Shown piece by piece: positions 6,987 to 16,033 of a stretch of DNA of 28,073 nt; positions within the stretch are counted from its first letter, which is position 1, and each line of letters opens with the position of its first letter. A model generated the notes under the pieces. The model was not told the DNA's origin. It was given only the letters and a program-made list of their open reading frames with translations, and did no database searches. The translations under genes and the position numbers were made by a program. This DNA is from CAZSHX01 sp964606895 (GTDB taxonomy: Bacteria > Bacteroidota > Ignavibacteria > Kapaibacteriales > UBA2268). The stretch lies in NCBI GenBank assembly GCA_964606895.1, contig CAZSHX010000066.1:1-28073 (forward strand), given 5' to 3'.

Positions 6987-9032
6987 TTATATCTTCAAAA
7001 ACTTCCTTACTTTTTCCCCCACTCTCAAAAAATACACTCCCGACGGCAAACCCGAAACGTCAATTCTTAAGCCCTCTCCTTCGGGGAGGGTTTGGGTGGG
7101 GTTCTTCACGGTTTCACCAAAGACATTGAAGATGCGGATGTCGGACACTGTGCCCTGTGCCCCTACGGAAATTTCTATGTAATCGGCGGCGGGATTGGGG
7201 GAAAGGAAGAGAACCGGTTCAATCTTTCCTACCTCCCGAATATTTGTCATTTTGGTATTCCTGTACACCACATCATAAGCAAAACCGGCATATAGAGTGT
7301 TGTCAGCCGTTTTACCGAGACTATAGCAATCATAAGTTCTTAACCCATCATTATTGTTATACCAATTGTTACCATAGTCATCTGTCGTTAGAATACCTTT
7401 AATCGTAGCTAAATGAATCGAATTGTTCACCGAAATAAAATCTCTTATTGCCATGTTCTGCTTTGTGCCGTCAAAAATAACTTTCCAATTCATACCTTCG
7501 TCTGTACTTCGATAGAGCACACTGTCCGACCTGGCGTAGTAATAATTATTCGGAGTAATCAAAGCCTGAACGAATTTATGAATTTGAGTAGTATAGATTT
7601 GAGATACAACATGATAATCCGAAGAATCCATTTTAATTATTCCAACGGAATCTCTATAAATTGAGCTATTGCATATCATTGAGAAAATCATCAATTTTTC
7701 AGAACTATCAAGCAATATCTGACTATAACCGAGACGTTCAATAAATACTGTTCTCCAATTGAGCTGGTCGTAAGAAACAAAAAAGCTCGCACTATTTACA
7801 AAAAGGGCATATAATTTGTTATTTTTGCCTTCTACCATAGAACAAGGCATTCTCAGAGTATCAGGTGTTCTGAGAGTTATTCCGCCATCTGTTGAAAACC
7901 AACCATTTGAATTTATTGACGGGTGATGCGTACTCCAAAAATAATCTTTATTTGAAACAAAAAGAAAATAAGAAGCCCAAACTTTATCAATAAATTTATT
8001 AGCTGTAAGTTTATAGTCATCTTCAGCACGAGCTATCAATAAATGTTTACCACCTTGCAAATTATAAACTATTTGTAAAGCTAATTTGATTTCATGGTAA
8101 TTATTCAAATAAATATCATCAGCCAAGTAAAAAGTTTTGTTGGTACTAACAACAAATTTATTTCCGAACTGTAATATTTTTTTTATATCGAGCGATGAAA
8201 TTTTAGTCCAGATATAAGTAACCTGATTCGATTTTTCTTTTTCAAAAAGATAAATTGAATAGTCCCTGTAATCCTTACAAAAGATATGATTGGTATCAAT
8301 TGCATAAAATATTCCAAAAATATCATACGATTTTTTAAATAACTCCCATGTATCGCCTTTATCCGTTGAATAATACACAAAAAAACCGGAAAGATCGAGG
8401 TCGGTATAATACAACACATTATTCTTATCCAACTTGAAATCGAAATCGTAGTATTTTGACTTTCCTATAACAGAAAAGTCTTTTCCAAGGTTTGTTGTTC
8501 TTTGGATAAGGCTATCAGTATGAAAGAACAATACATCATCAAAGTCTATTGCATATTTGTCGTATTTAAAAGGGATTGGAATAACAATTAAACTATCAGG
8601 ATTATTTAAAGTGCAATAACTGATTTTTTGATATTCAATCAAATAGATGTTCTTCAGAGTAATATTGACATCTATTATGTTGCTAAAATTATTGAAAGTT
8701 TTTAAAAAAGTCCAGGTACTTCCAAAGTCAATAGAAGTATAGACCTCAATTTCACCGTTACGGCTATTGGATGATATTCCGTAAGTCACTTTATTCTGCT
8801 GATTAAACAATACCCTTAAAATCTTTTGTTCTCCAACTACTGTAAGAGAAATACTCCATGAATTGCCCTCATCGGTGCTCACAAATATCTTATTGTTTTT
8901 GTAAACAATTAAGTTATTCTGTGCTGAAGCAATATCAAAATAAAATCCTCCGTAAGGACCCTCCAAAGCCTCCCACTGCCCGAAGCAAATTTGAGCACCA
9001 TAAAGCAAGATAAAAAGTACAATTTTTTTCAT
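6987..9032 (-). CDS. Asp-box T9SS surface protein (681 aa), paralogue of 11310-13370
   Basis: A signal peptide (about 1-18, ending CFG before QW), then WEALEGPYGGF, then diverged Asp-box repeats (STDEGNSW, SIDFGSTW, STDKGDTW, STDEGMNW). The tail is a T9SS type A sorting domain (SPNPAADYIEI, IRIFNVFGETV, IDVSGLPSGVYFLR, KFLKI). The opening and the block before the tail are closely similar to the 11310-13370 protein, showing a tandem duplication. The second sorting-domain loop (NPTQTLPEGEG) comes from a GC-rich palindrome (7072-7101), and the first loop (VGAQGTVSD) from another GC-rich element (7143-7166). The gene starts 10 bases after the preceding gene and is followed by HEPN/MNT. Confidence 0.88.
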   Translation of the reverse strand: MKKIVLFILLYGAQICFGQWEALEGPYGGFYFDIASAQNNLIVYKNNKIFVSTDEGNSWSISLTVVGEQKILRVLFNQQNKVTYGISSNSRNGEIEVYTSIDFGSTWTFLKTFNNFSNIIDVNITLKNIYLIEYQKISYCTLNNPDSLIVIPIPFKYDKYAIDFDDVLFFHTDSLIQRTTNLGKDFSVIGKSKYYDFDFKLDKNNVLYYTDLDLSGFFVYYSTDKGDTWELFKKSYDIFGIFYAIDTNHIFCKDYRDYSIYLFEKEKSNQVTYIWTKISSLDIKKILQFGNKFVVSTNKTFYLADDIYLNNYHEIKLALQIVYNLQGGKHLLIARAEDDYKLTANKFIDKVWASYFLFVSNKDYFWSTHHPSINSNGWFSTDGGITLRTPDTLRMPCSMVEGKNNKLYALFVNSASFFVSYDQLNWRTVFIERLGYSQILLDSSEKLMIFSMICNSSIYRDSVGIIKMDSSDYHVVSQIYTTQIHKFVQALITPNNYYYARSDSVLYRSTDEGMNWKVIFDGTKQNMAIRDFISVNNSIHLATIKGILTTDDYGNNWYNNNDGLRTYDCYSLGKTADNTLYAGFAYDVVYRNTKMTNIREVGKIEPVLFLSPNPAADYIEISVGAQGTVSDIRIFNVFGETVKNPTQTLPEGEGLRIDVSGLPSGVYFLRVGEKVRKFLKI
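7072..7101. repeat. GC-rich palindrome in sorting-domain codons
   Basis: Stem CCCTCTCC/GGGGAGGG (one G-T pair, 3-base loop) is followed by TTTGGGTGGGG. It is far more GC-rich than its surroundings and is read in frame on the minus strand as PTQTLPEGEG. It sits at the same loop as 12-51 and 11395-11434 but is unrelated in sequence. Confidence 0.65.
7143..7166. repeat. Degenerate GC-rich palindrome in sorting-domain codons
   Basis: GGACAC at one end pairs with GTGCCC at the other (one wobble), and the element ends in CCCTAC like the REP-family elements. It is read in frame as VGAQGTVS at the loop where the 91-118 and 11474-11501 elements lie. Confidence 0.4.
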
Positions 9033-9042
9033 TTTAAAATCC

Positions 9043-11298
9043 TCATAACTTCACAAACTTCCTTACTTTATCTCCAATTCTCACAAAATACACTCCCGAC
9101 GGCAAGCCGGAAACGTCAATTCTTAATTGTGAATTGTGAATTGAAAATTGTGAATTATTTAAGATTTCCGAAGACTTCACAACCGTTTCACCAAAGACAT
9201 TAAAGATACTGATAGAACCTTCGGAAGGTTTGGTTATATCGATGAAATCGGAGGATGGATTCGGATAGACATTGAGTTCATTTACATGAGATTGGCTTTC
9301 CGTAACGTCCAGTTCCCGATTTGAGAATTTAATCATAATTTCATTATATGTAACTGCAATTGCCGTTTCTTTTGTCGGATATACTACTTTAATAATTGGA
9401 ACATCTTCACCAAGAAAAGTAGGTTTCTCATCAATCCATGTTTCTCCACCGTCGGTAGTACGGAGAAGAACGCAAGGTCTGCCGACAGCAATTCCGTTTA
9501 GCCTGTCGGCAAATTGAAAATCATACATAAAGGTTGGCCTCAGTTTTAATTCAGTAAAATGTTTGTAAAACCATGTTTCTCCACCATCATCAGTTTTAGC
9601 TATAAAATTTCTGTAATTTCTTACTCCATTAATATAAATTGAATCAAGACGACCAATTGCTAAACCCGAAAGCTTATCGAAAAATTTGATTCTGAATGTT
9701 CTGCCAAACATAGGATTATCAATTCTCGTCCATGTATTTCCATTGTCGTAAGTACGAAGAAGATATGCAAGCGAATTGTACGACCTTTTTAAAAAGAAAA
9801 CACCGGGTTCGGGTGAATCCGCCCATATATTCATGCCGGGGTGTTCAGCGGGATATATTTCCTGCCAGCATATACCACCGTCAGTTGTATATTTTGCAGA
9901 ACTATCCCATGAACTTAGTATTCCAAAGTTTTTATCTCTCATAGTAACGCTTTCGAAGAAATGTTCCTCCGAATTCAAATATAGCGAGAAAGATTCTCCT
10001 CTGTCTGCAGTTCTTCTGATATTTCCGCGGGGTAACCATGTCGTTTTACTCCCATTTTCATATATATTATAATGATTCATAACAAATAATAGTACATCTT
10101 GGGAGAAATACAAAACATCATTAATTTCACCACTTGTTGTATCCTTAGGAAAATTAAAATATTCTTTCTCCCATGTTTCTCCTCTATCGTTTGAAAACCA
10201 AAGTTCGTTTTCCGGAGAGCTGCACACTGCAACAAAGTGATTTTCATCATAAGCGGCAATTGTTTGGAACATTATACCCGAATATGAAGAAATTGGTGAA
10301 TATTTATAAAAACCGGTTGAATCAATTTTAACGAATTTCATCTCACTTAATCCCATTCCAAAACCAAAATCCTTGTTCAACATTTTTACATTCATTAAGT
10401 AACTGCCATCTTCTTCAAATTTCACTTGTCCCGATGACAAATTTTTTGCTGACCAAGTTCTGCAGTCGTCCTTCGAAATGAATTCATAATAGTTTGGAGC
10501 ACATGTATAGGAATCATAAACTTTTACAATGCTTTCTTGCTCTGAATACACAAAAAAGCTGACAATTGTTGGTCTGATAAAAGTTTTTTTGAAATTTGCA
10601 ACCAAAGCACTTATTCTCCATGTTTTTCCTCCATCAGCGGTTGTTGCAGTTTTTAAACTGTCAGAAAGAACTACATAGTGCTGATTTGTAGTAAATTGTA
10701 TTCTCATTATATTGATTGATTCACCCAAATTCAATTTTTCCCAGGTTTCACCGCCATTTGTTGTTTTGATTATATTTCCCTTTTTGCCTGCAAGGAGAAT
10801 TGTATCATTTGAAATAACAGCAACATCATTCCATGTGTCATAAATCTGTGTGTTTAAAGTTAGCCACGATTTTCCGCCGTCGGTACTTTTGAGTACTCCG
10901 GTATCTTTGCAAAGGATTATACCACAACCATTCGGCTTGAATTTTACATTTCGAATCTGATTAATATCCCATAAATCCTGTTCTACCCAGTTTTTACCTG
11001 AATTTGTGCTTCGGTAAATTTTTCCTTCATTGCTGACGGCAAATGCAGTTTGTTGGTCAACACAAGAGACAGATATTAAATTCCTGTTCCCATCAATTGT
11101 GTAAAAATTCCAAGAAGTACCACCGTTCACCGTAGTTCTGACGCAACCATATTCACCGACAGCAATTGCAAATTTTTCATTTAGAATTGAAACATCGTTC
11201 ATCGTCACGGCATCCGGCTGATAGTTAACAAACTTCCATTCCGCATTTACAAAATCGGAAGTAAAAACAATCAGAATCAATAATATGAGCTTTTTCAT
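9043..11298 (-). CDS. YCF48/Asp-box-like T9SS surface protein (751 aa)
   Basis: A signal peptide (ending VNA before EW) is followed by a propeller of the YCF48/photosystem II assembly-factor type with about a dozen motifs: TTVNGGTSW, STNSGKNW, STDGGKSW, TTNGGETW, TADGGKTW, SNDRGETW, TTDGGICW, TYDNGNTW, TDDGGETW. No photosynthetic role is implied, since this fold is common in exported Bacteroidota proteins. The tail is a T9SS type A sorting domain (YPNPSSDFIDI, ISIFNVFGETV, IDVSGLPSGVYFVR, KFVKL). The KPSEG palindrome (9216-9230) fills the first loop and the AT-rich repeat (9123-9161) the second. Gaps to its neighbours are 10 and 11 bases, so it is an operon member. Confidence 0.88.
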   Translation of the reverse strand: MKKLILLILIVFTSDFVNAEWKFVNYQPDAVTMNDVSILNEKFAIAVGEYGCVRTTVNGGTSWNFYTIDGNRNLISVSCVDQQTAFAVSNEGKIYRSTNSGKNWVEQDLWDINQIRNVKFKPNGCGIILCKDTGVLKSTDGGKSWLTLNTQIYDTWNDVAVISNDTILLAGKKGNIIKTTNGGETWEKLNLGESINIMRIQFTTNQHYVVLSDSLKTATTADGGKTWRISALVANFKKTFIRPTIVSFFVYSEQESIVKVYDSYTCAPNYYEFISKDDCRTWSAKNLSSGQVKFEEDGSYLMNVKMLNKDFGFGMGLSEMKFVKIDSTGFYKYSPISSYSGIMFQTIAAYDENHFVAVCSSPENELWFSNDRGETWEKEYFNFPKDTTSGEINDVLYFSQDVLLFVMNHYNIYENGSKTTWLPRGNIRRTADRGESFSLYLNSEEHFFESVTMRDKNFGILSSWDSSAKYTTDGGICWQEIYPAEHPGMNIWADSPEPGVFFLKRSYNSLAYLLRTYDNGNTWTRIDNPMFGRTFRIKFFDKLSGLAIGRLDSIYINGVRNYRNFIAKTDDGGETWFYKHFTELKLRPTFMYDFQFADRLNGIAVGRPCVLLRTTDGGETWIDEKPTFLGEDVPIIKVVYPTKETAIAVTYNEIMIKFSNRELDVTESQSHVNELNVYPNPSSDFIDITKPSEGSISIFNVFGETVVKSSEILNNSQFSIHNSQLRIDVSGLPSGVYFVRIGDKVRKFVKL
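9123..9161. repeat. AT-rich tandem repeat in sorting-domain codons
   Basis: Three AATTGTGAATT-like units are read on the minus strand as NNSQFSIHNSQL. This is the sister of 1271-1310 at the same protein position. Confidence 0.55.
9216..9230. repeat. KPSEG palindrome in sorting-domain codons
   Basis: AACCTTCGGAAGGTT is identical to the right arm of the double palindrome at 1373-1405 and is in the same loop and frame. Confidence 0.6.
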
Positions 11299-11309
11299 AA
11301 CATTTCCAT

Positions 11310-13370
11310 TTATATTTTTACAAATTTCCTTACTTTATCTCCAATTCTCACAAAATACACTCCCGACGGCAAACCCGAAACGTCAATCTTCTGTCCTCCG
11401 CTGGCGGAGGTGTCTGCGTAGCAGACGGAGGTGGATACAATTTCACCAAAGACATTGAAGATGCGGATGTCTGAGTTGGTCAAGGCATGCCTTGCCCCTA
11501 CGGAGATTTCTATGAAATCGGTAGCGGGATTCGGCTGAATAAAAAAGTCTGATTGAATTTCGGTTCGGGGATTTTCATCAACTTTTGTAGCTATTGTACT
11601 TCGATAGACCACGTCTGAATTGAGTCCTACATACAATGAATTATCTGCAAGTTTAGCAAGGGTAAGGCAATCAAAGCTTTTCAGCCCGCTGTTATTGTCG
11701 TACCAAGTGTTGCCAAAGTCTTCACTTGTCAATACTCCGGAGTTTGTTGCTATGAAAATTGTATTTTTAACGGTTATTAAATCCCTGAATCGTTTTCCTG
11801 TTTGTCCACCGTCGAGTACTTGGCTGATGGTACTGCCTTCATCGTTACTTCGGTAAAGGAGAGTATCGGTAAGAAAATACAAGTATCCATTTTCAGAAAT
11901 TATTGACTTTATAAACTTACCATTTAAAGGTAAATATTTTGTAAACAGCTCAGAATAATCAGACATTTCTAATTTAAAAATTCTAAGTGTATCTTTAATA
12001 TATTTATGTCCCATATAGTTACTTACAATAATCAATTCATCGTTGTTATTGAAGTACATATTATCTCCGGGATAATAAATGTCAGGTATCTTTTTAAAAT
12101 ATAGACTGTCATTCAATTTGGCTAAGCTATTCCCATTCCAAACCAAAGCAAATACTTCATTTTTACTGTTATCGGCAATAACATGTGGACAATAGGGCCA
12201 ATAATGAATGAATGTTGTATCGCCGTAATTAGGTGAAAAATTTGCATCCGGAGCAGCAAGCCCTACAAATGTAACCCAAAAATAATCTCTTTTCGAAATA
12301 AAAATATTATCATAGTATTCTGCATGAAATTTGGAATTAAGATTGATAAATCCATTATCCTTAAGGTAACTTATATTACTTTTTCCTGTGAGTAAAAGCT
12401 TAGTACCTCCGAGTAAAACATCTAATTTCCCAAAATTTATTTTTAATACTTCAAGGTTTTGCAAATATTTATCAGAAGTAATTGAATTTTGATTATATCT
12501 TGCCTGAGTTATGATTTTTGTTCTCGTTGTCAGGATATTTTCAAAGTAGCTTGTATCTTTTTTGGGATCGGTAATTATTGTTATTTTTGTAGGGTTAAAA
12601 TCCTCTAAAAGATAGGACATATTTGCTCTTCGCAGATAGATTACATCATGATTCATAGGGGTAAATGAATTAATTTCGAAATTAATATTAATCGTCTGCC
12701 AGTTTTTGCCCATGTCGTTGCTGTAAGATATTGATGATTTTCCTGAATCATTTGATGAATAATACAGATTACCCGAATCATCAATCTTAAAGCAATTAGC
12801 AACATCAATAATTTTTGTAAAACTTTTGCATTGATTTGTTGAAATTAGAACTGAATTACTGCCGACAAGGTAAACATTTTCGTTTTTATCAACTAAAAAT
12901 TTTGTGGGAGACATAGCATTAGTACGATATGTGAAAACTGTTGTGTCGTTTATTGCCTTCACACGAATATCAATAAAATCAAAAGAGTACTGATAATTGT
13001 CTGTAAAATACTGAAAAACACCATCATTTTGAATCATATTCCAACTTTGTCCTTCATCTTCTGATGAATAGACTGTATAAGTACGGGAAGTATCCATGGC
13101 TTTGGAATATAAGTACAATTTCTTCCCTCCGGTAAACTCAAGACGTTCAACAATGTTCAGGCTTTTCTCAGGAAGAACAGGCTCCCACGTCTTGCCATCA
13201 TCAGGCGACCTTTTAACGGCATAAGAATTATAAACAAACAGATAATTATCGGTTTGAACCGCACCGCTGATTTCTCCCCCATAAGGGCCATCGAGCGGTT
13301 CCCAGAAGTCTGCCGAAAAAGCAGGCAGGCATCCGGCTAACAAAATGAAAAAAGTAATAAATAGCTTCAT
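11310..13370 (-). CDS. Asp-box T9SS surface protein (686 aa), first gene of the minus-strand run
   Basis: A signal peptide (about 1-20, ending FSA before DFW), then WEPLDGPYGGEI, then Asp-box repeats (SPDDGKTW, SEDEGQSW, SNDMGKNW, SEDFGNTW). The T9SS sorting domain reads QPNPATDFIEI, IRIFNVFGEIV, IDVSGLPSGVYFVR, KFVKI. It is a paralogue of 6987-9032. Its tail shares two repeat insertions with the leftmost gene: VGARHALTN from the REP-family element (11474-11501) and STSVCYADTSASGG from the double hairpin (11395-11434). It follows the ABC permease terminator, so transcription of the run probably begins in 13371-13612; AGGA lies ahead of the ATG. Confidence 0.88.
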   Translation of the reverse strand: MKLFITFFILLAGCLPAFSADFWEPLDGPYGGEISGAVQTDNYLFVYNSYAVKRSPDDGKTWEPVLPEKSLNIVERLEFTGGKKLYLYSKAMDTSRTYTVYSSEDEGQSWNMIQNDGVFQYFTDNYQYSFDFIDIRVKAINDTTVFTYRTNAMSPTKFLVDKNENVYLVGSNSVLISTNQCKSFTKIIDVANCFKIDDSGNLYYSSNDSGKSSISYSNDMGKNWQTININFEINSFTPMNHDVIYLRRANMSYLLEDFNPTKITIITDPKKDTSYFENILTTRTKIITQARYNQNSITSDKYLQNLEVLKINFGKLDVLLGGTKLLLTGKSNISYLKDNGFINLNSKFHAEYYDNIFISKRDYFWVTFVGLAAPDANFSPNYGDTTFIHYWPYCPHVIADNSKNEVFALVWNGNSLAKLNDSLYFKKIPDIYYPGDNMYFNNNDELIIVSNYMGHKYIKDTLRIFKLEMSDYSELFTKYLPLNGKFIKSIISENGYLYFLTDTLLYRSNDEGSTISQVLDGGQTGKRFRDLITVKNTIFIATNSGVLTSEDFGNTWYDNNSGLKSFDCLTLAKLADNSLYVGLNSDVVYRSTIATKVDENPRTEIQSDFFIQPNPATDFIEISVGARHALTNSDIRIFNVFGEIVSTSVCYADTSASGGQKIDVSGLPSGVYFVRIGDKVRKFVKI
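11395..11434. repeat. GC-rich double-hairpin palindrome in sorting-domain codons, copy 2
   Basis: CCTCCGCTGGCGGAGG (11395-11410) plus GTCTGC/GCAGAC (11412-11426) and GGAGGTGG. It differs from 12-51 by one base (GTA for GGA in the second hairpin loop). It encodes STSVCYADTSASGG. Confidence 0.8.
11474..11501. repeat. REP-family palindrome in sorting-domain codons, copy 2
   Basis: GGTCAAGGCATGCCTTGCCC followed by CTAC; it differs from 91-118 by one base (A to C) in the right arm. It encodes VGARHALTN in frame. Confidence 0.75.
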
Positions 13371-13612
13371 AATAAAATCCTCACGATATTTAAATTATTT
13401 CAGTATTAATTTACCACAATTTCGGACATAATTCATAAGTTATTTTGAATAAAATTGAAAAATTCAAATGTTGAAAGGTTTAGATTGAAAATATATTTGC
13501 AAAAATGTACAATAATTGATACAGTGTCAATAACTATATACAAAGAGGAGTTTTATTCCGATTTGAGATTGAAGGAATGTCAATTGAAATCTTTAATTTT
13601 CTATCCTTATTC
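13371..13612. other. AT-rich intergenic region holding the probable promoter of the minus-strand run
   Basis: No credible gene was found. On the minus strand TTGACA is followed 15 bases later by TACATT, a weak sigma-70-like arrangement; no exact TAnnTTTG box was found on that strand. The promoter of the 11310-13370 gene should be here because a strong terminator lies just upstream. Confidence 0.35.
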
Positions 13613-13643
13613 CAAAAAAAAAGGCAGGTTTTGAGCCTGCCTT
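13613..13643 (-). terminator. Rho-independent terminator after the ABC permease
   Basis: Stem AAGGCAGG/CCTGCCTT (13621-13628 and 13636-13643, 7-base loop) is followed on the minus strand by a run of T (13613-13620). It lies 32 bases past the permease stop. Confidence 0.9.
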
Positions 13644-13674
13644 AAAAAAAGTTGAGATAAAATTATTATTAATC

Positions 13675-14982
13675 TCAGCCCATTTTTATCCATTTGATAA
13701 TGTCTTTGAAATTGGGTTTCTTGCCGTACATCAAAATTCCGACTCTGTAAATTCTTGATGCCATCCAGAGACAGCCGAAGAATGTACCGATTGTCAGAAC
13801 AATTGATAGAGCAATCTGCCATATAGGCACCTGAGTTGCGGCTATTCTGACTATCATCAGTATCGGAGTGAAAAGCGGAATTAGCGATAGAATAATCGCC
13901 AGGTTACCGTCGGGATTTGCGATTACGGCTCCAATAAACAGTATCGGAATCACAATCGGCAAAGTAACGGGAAGCATCAACTGCTGGGCATCCTGCTCCT
14001 GGTCAACTGCCGAGCCGACTGCCGCAAAAAGAGTTGAGTAGATAAAATAGCCGATTAGGAAAAAGAAAACAAAAGCTACCATCAGCATTAAAGGTATTTT
14101 GGGGATTTCTAATCCTACAGGTATCGGAGTTTGCGAGCCTTTCATTGCCACTTGCTGTGCAGTTGCAATCGTATTCGGGCTGATTGAATTGATAATTGGT
14201 CCTGCTACAGCCATAAGAATTGCTCCGATAACTATCCAGAACAGCACCTGCGTCAGACCAACAGCACCAATCCCGACAACCTTTCCGAACATGATTTCGA
14301 AAGGTCTGGCAGAGGAGGCAAGCACTTCAACAATCCGGTTTGCTTTTTCTTCAATAACGCCACGCATAACAAAGCTACCGTACATAAACATCATAATGTA
14401 AATCATGAACCCGAGAATATAGCCCAAAACTGCATAAGCTTCAGTAAAGTCTTTCTCTGTGCCTTCCTTGGTGATTTTCTGAGTCTGGATTGAAACACCT
14501 TTCTCGACAAGAGCAATTACGCTTGTGTCGGTGCCGGCACGGATAAGTCTTTCTTTTCGGACAGCTTTGGTAACCACATCATCAAGAGATGCGATGAAAC
14601 CGATTCCGCCGCCGCCTCTTGTAAAGACGGTTGCTTTGCTTGTTTCAACAATGTTTTCGGGAATAATCAGGAAACCATCAAGCTCCTGGGAAAGAACATC
14701 TTTTTTAAGTTCTTCTTCGCTTTTGTCAGCAAGGTAATATTTGATATTGTCAGCTTTAACGATATTTTTCCCGATTCCTTTATCTGTCCTGTCTATAATA
14801 GCAATTTTCTTCTCGGTACTGTTTCCGGTAAGCAGAGTAATTGCAACAGGAACCGCAATGACAAGAAGCATGAGAATAGGTCCAATCAAAGTCGAGATTA
14901 TAAAACCCTTGGAAGTTACTTTGGTAATATATTCATGACTTATAATCGTTTTGATTTTTGAGGTTGAAAAAGTATTATTCAT
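13675..14982 (-). CDS. ABC-2 type exporter permease (NatB-like)
   Basis: A 435-residue membrane protein of the ABC-2 permease type (COG1668 NatB-like, possible Na+ or drug export). One membrane segment near the N-terminus (FIISTLIGPILMLLVIAVP) precedes a large outside domain with IAIIDRTDKG. About six membrane segments follow in the second half, including LGYILGFMIYIMMFMYG, IVGIGAVGLTQVLFWIVIG and VAFVFFFLIGYFIYST. RGVIEEKANRIVEVLASS, typical of the coupling region of this family, lies between them. I chose the ATG at 14982 because GGAGG lies 7 bases ahead; the frame extends to 15024 but would overlap the ATPase gene by 50 bases. The 8-base overlap with the ATPase gene suggests translational coupling. 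Substrate is not determined. Confidence 0.9.
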   Translation of the reverse strand: MNNTFSTSKIKTIISHEYITKVTSKGFIISTLIGPILMLLVIAVPVAITLLTGNSTEKKIAIIDRTDKGIGKNIVKADNIKYYLADKSEEELKKDVLSQELDGFLIIPENIVETSKATVFTRGGGGIGFIASLDDVVTKAVRKERLIRAGTDTSVIALVEKGVSIQTQKITKEGTEKDFTEAYAVLGYILGFMIYIMMFMYGSFVMRGVIEEKANRIVEVLASSARPFEIMFGKVVGIGAVGLTQVLFWIVIGAILMAVAGPIINSISPNTIATAQQVAMKGSQTPIPVGLEIPKIPLMLMVAFVFFFLIGYFIYSTLFAAVGSAVDQEQDAQQLMLPVTLPIVIPILFIGAVIANPDGNLAIILSLIPLFTPILMIVRIAATQVPIWQIALSIVLTIGTFFGCLWMASRIYRVGILMYGKKPNFKDIIKWIKMG

Positions 14983-15889
14983 GGTTAGCCTCCACTCCGG
15001 ATACAACATCAATAAAGATTTCATTCAGGCTCGGTACGATAAATTCAAAGCGGGTAAGTTCAACCGCTTCATTTGCTTTTCTAAGAATATCTTTGGCTCC
15101 GAGACTTCCGTCAACTATGCGGAATTCGGCTCTGTTCATTGTTCTGCTGATGAATCTGATGTTTTTGAATTCGTTTAAAAATGAATCGTCGCCTTCGAAT
15201 TCCATAAGAATTGTATCTTTGCCGCTTCGGGATTTAATTTCATGGATTTCGCCGCTCAGAACGATTTGTCCTTTGTTGATAAGACATATATCGTCGCAAA
15301 GCTGTTCAGCCTGCTCCATTATATGAGTAGAAAGAATAATTGTTCTTCCCTGTTTTTTCAGGTCGAGAATAATATTTTTCAGTACTTCGGTATTAATCGG
15401 GTCGAATCCCGAGAACGGCTCATCCAAAATAAGAACTTCGGGTTCGTGCAGAATTGTTCCGATGAACTGAACCTTCTGCTGCATACCTTTCGAAAGCTCC
15501 TGAATCTTTTTTGATTCCCAGTCCGCAGCATCAAGCTTTTTGAGCCATGTTCTTGCTTTGAGCTGGGCATCGGCTCTGGATAGTCCTTTGAGCTGACCGA
15601 AATAAGTAAGCTGGTCAATCACCTTGACTTTTTTGTACAGCCCGCGTTCTTCGGGAAGATATCCGATGCGGTTCTGATGAGCCGGTCCGACCTTTTCGCC
15701 AAACATTGTGATTGAGCCTTCGTCAGGCATTAGAATGTTGGTAATCATTCTAATCATGGTAGTTTTTCCGGCACCGTTAGGACCCAACAGACCAAAAACC
15801 CTGCCGGAAGAAACATTAAAAGTAACGTTGTTAGTGGCGGCATAATCACCAAACCGCTTCGTAACATTTTTAATCTGAATAATTTCCAT
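14975..15889 (-). CDS. ABC transporter ATP-binding protein (NatA-like)
   Basis: A 305-residue ATPase that pairs with the adjoining permease. Walker A is GPNGAGKTT (36-44), the signature is LSKGMQQK (132-139), Walker B is LILDE (153-157) followed by PFSGFDP, and the H-loop is STHIMEQAEQL with H189. The C-terminal 80 residues (after SGEIHEIKSRSG) are the DUF4162-like extension usual in NatA-type exporters. The ATG at 15889 matches the usual family start (MEIIQIKNVTKRFG); the frame is open to 15937 but those 16 extra residues are not typical. It is divergently arranged with the 16034 gene, with 144 bases between them. Confidence 0.93.
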   Translation of the reverse strand: MEIIQIKNVTKRFGDYAATNNVTFNVSSGRVFGLLGPNGAGKTTMIRMITNILMPDEGSITMFGEKVGPAHQNRIGYLPEERGLYKKVKVIDQLTYFGQLKGLSRADAQLKARTWLKKLDAADWESKKIQELSKGMQQKVQFIGTILHEPEVLILDEPFSGFDPINTEVLKNIILDLKKQGRTIILSTHIMEQAEQLCDDICLINKGQIVLSGEIHEIKSRSGKDTILMEFEGDDSFLNEFKNIRFISRTMNRAEFRIVDGSLGAKDILRKANEAVELTRFEFIVPSLNEIFIDVVSGVEANHE

Positions 15890-16033
15890 AGACCATTTCA
15901 AATTGTTGAACAGACTAGTAAAAAACGAAAATATCAAAAATTAGTTTCAAAAAAAAATAATTGGAAATATTATTTTGTAATCGCCTCCAATTCTTTTATT
16001 TTTATTGTTTTTAAAATTACCTTGGATTGAAAA

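Noticed and set aside
13485..13500. Plus-strand TATATTTG promoter-like box in the intergenic region
   Set aside because: No plus-strand gene follows and no properly spaced -33 box is present; such matches are expected in AT-rich DNA.
14983..15024. Longer start for the ABC permease (14 extra residues)
   Set aside because: The ATG at 14982 has GGAGG at ideal distance and gives a small coupling overlap; the longer form would overlap the ATPase gene by 50 bases and has no good ribosome site.
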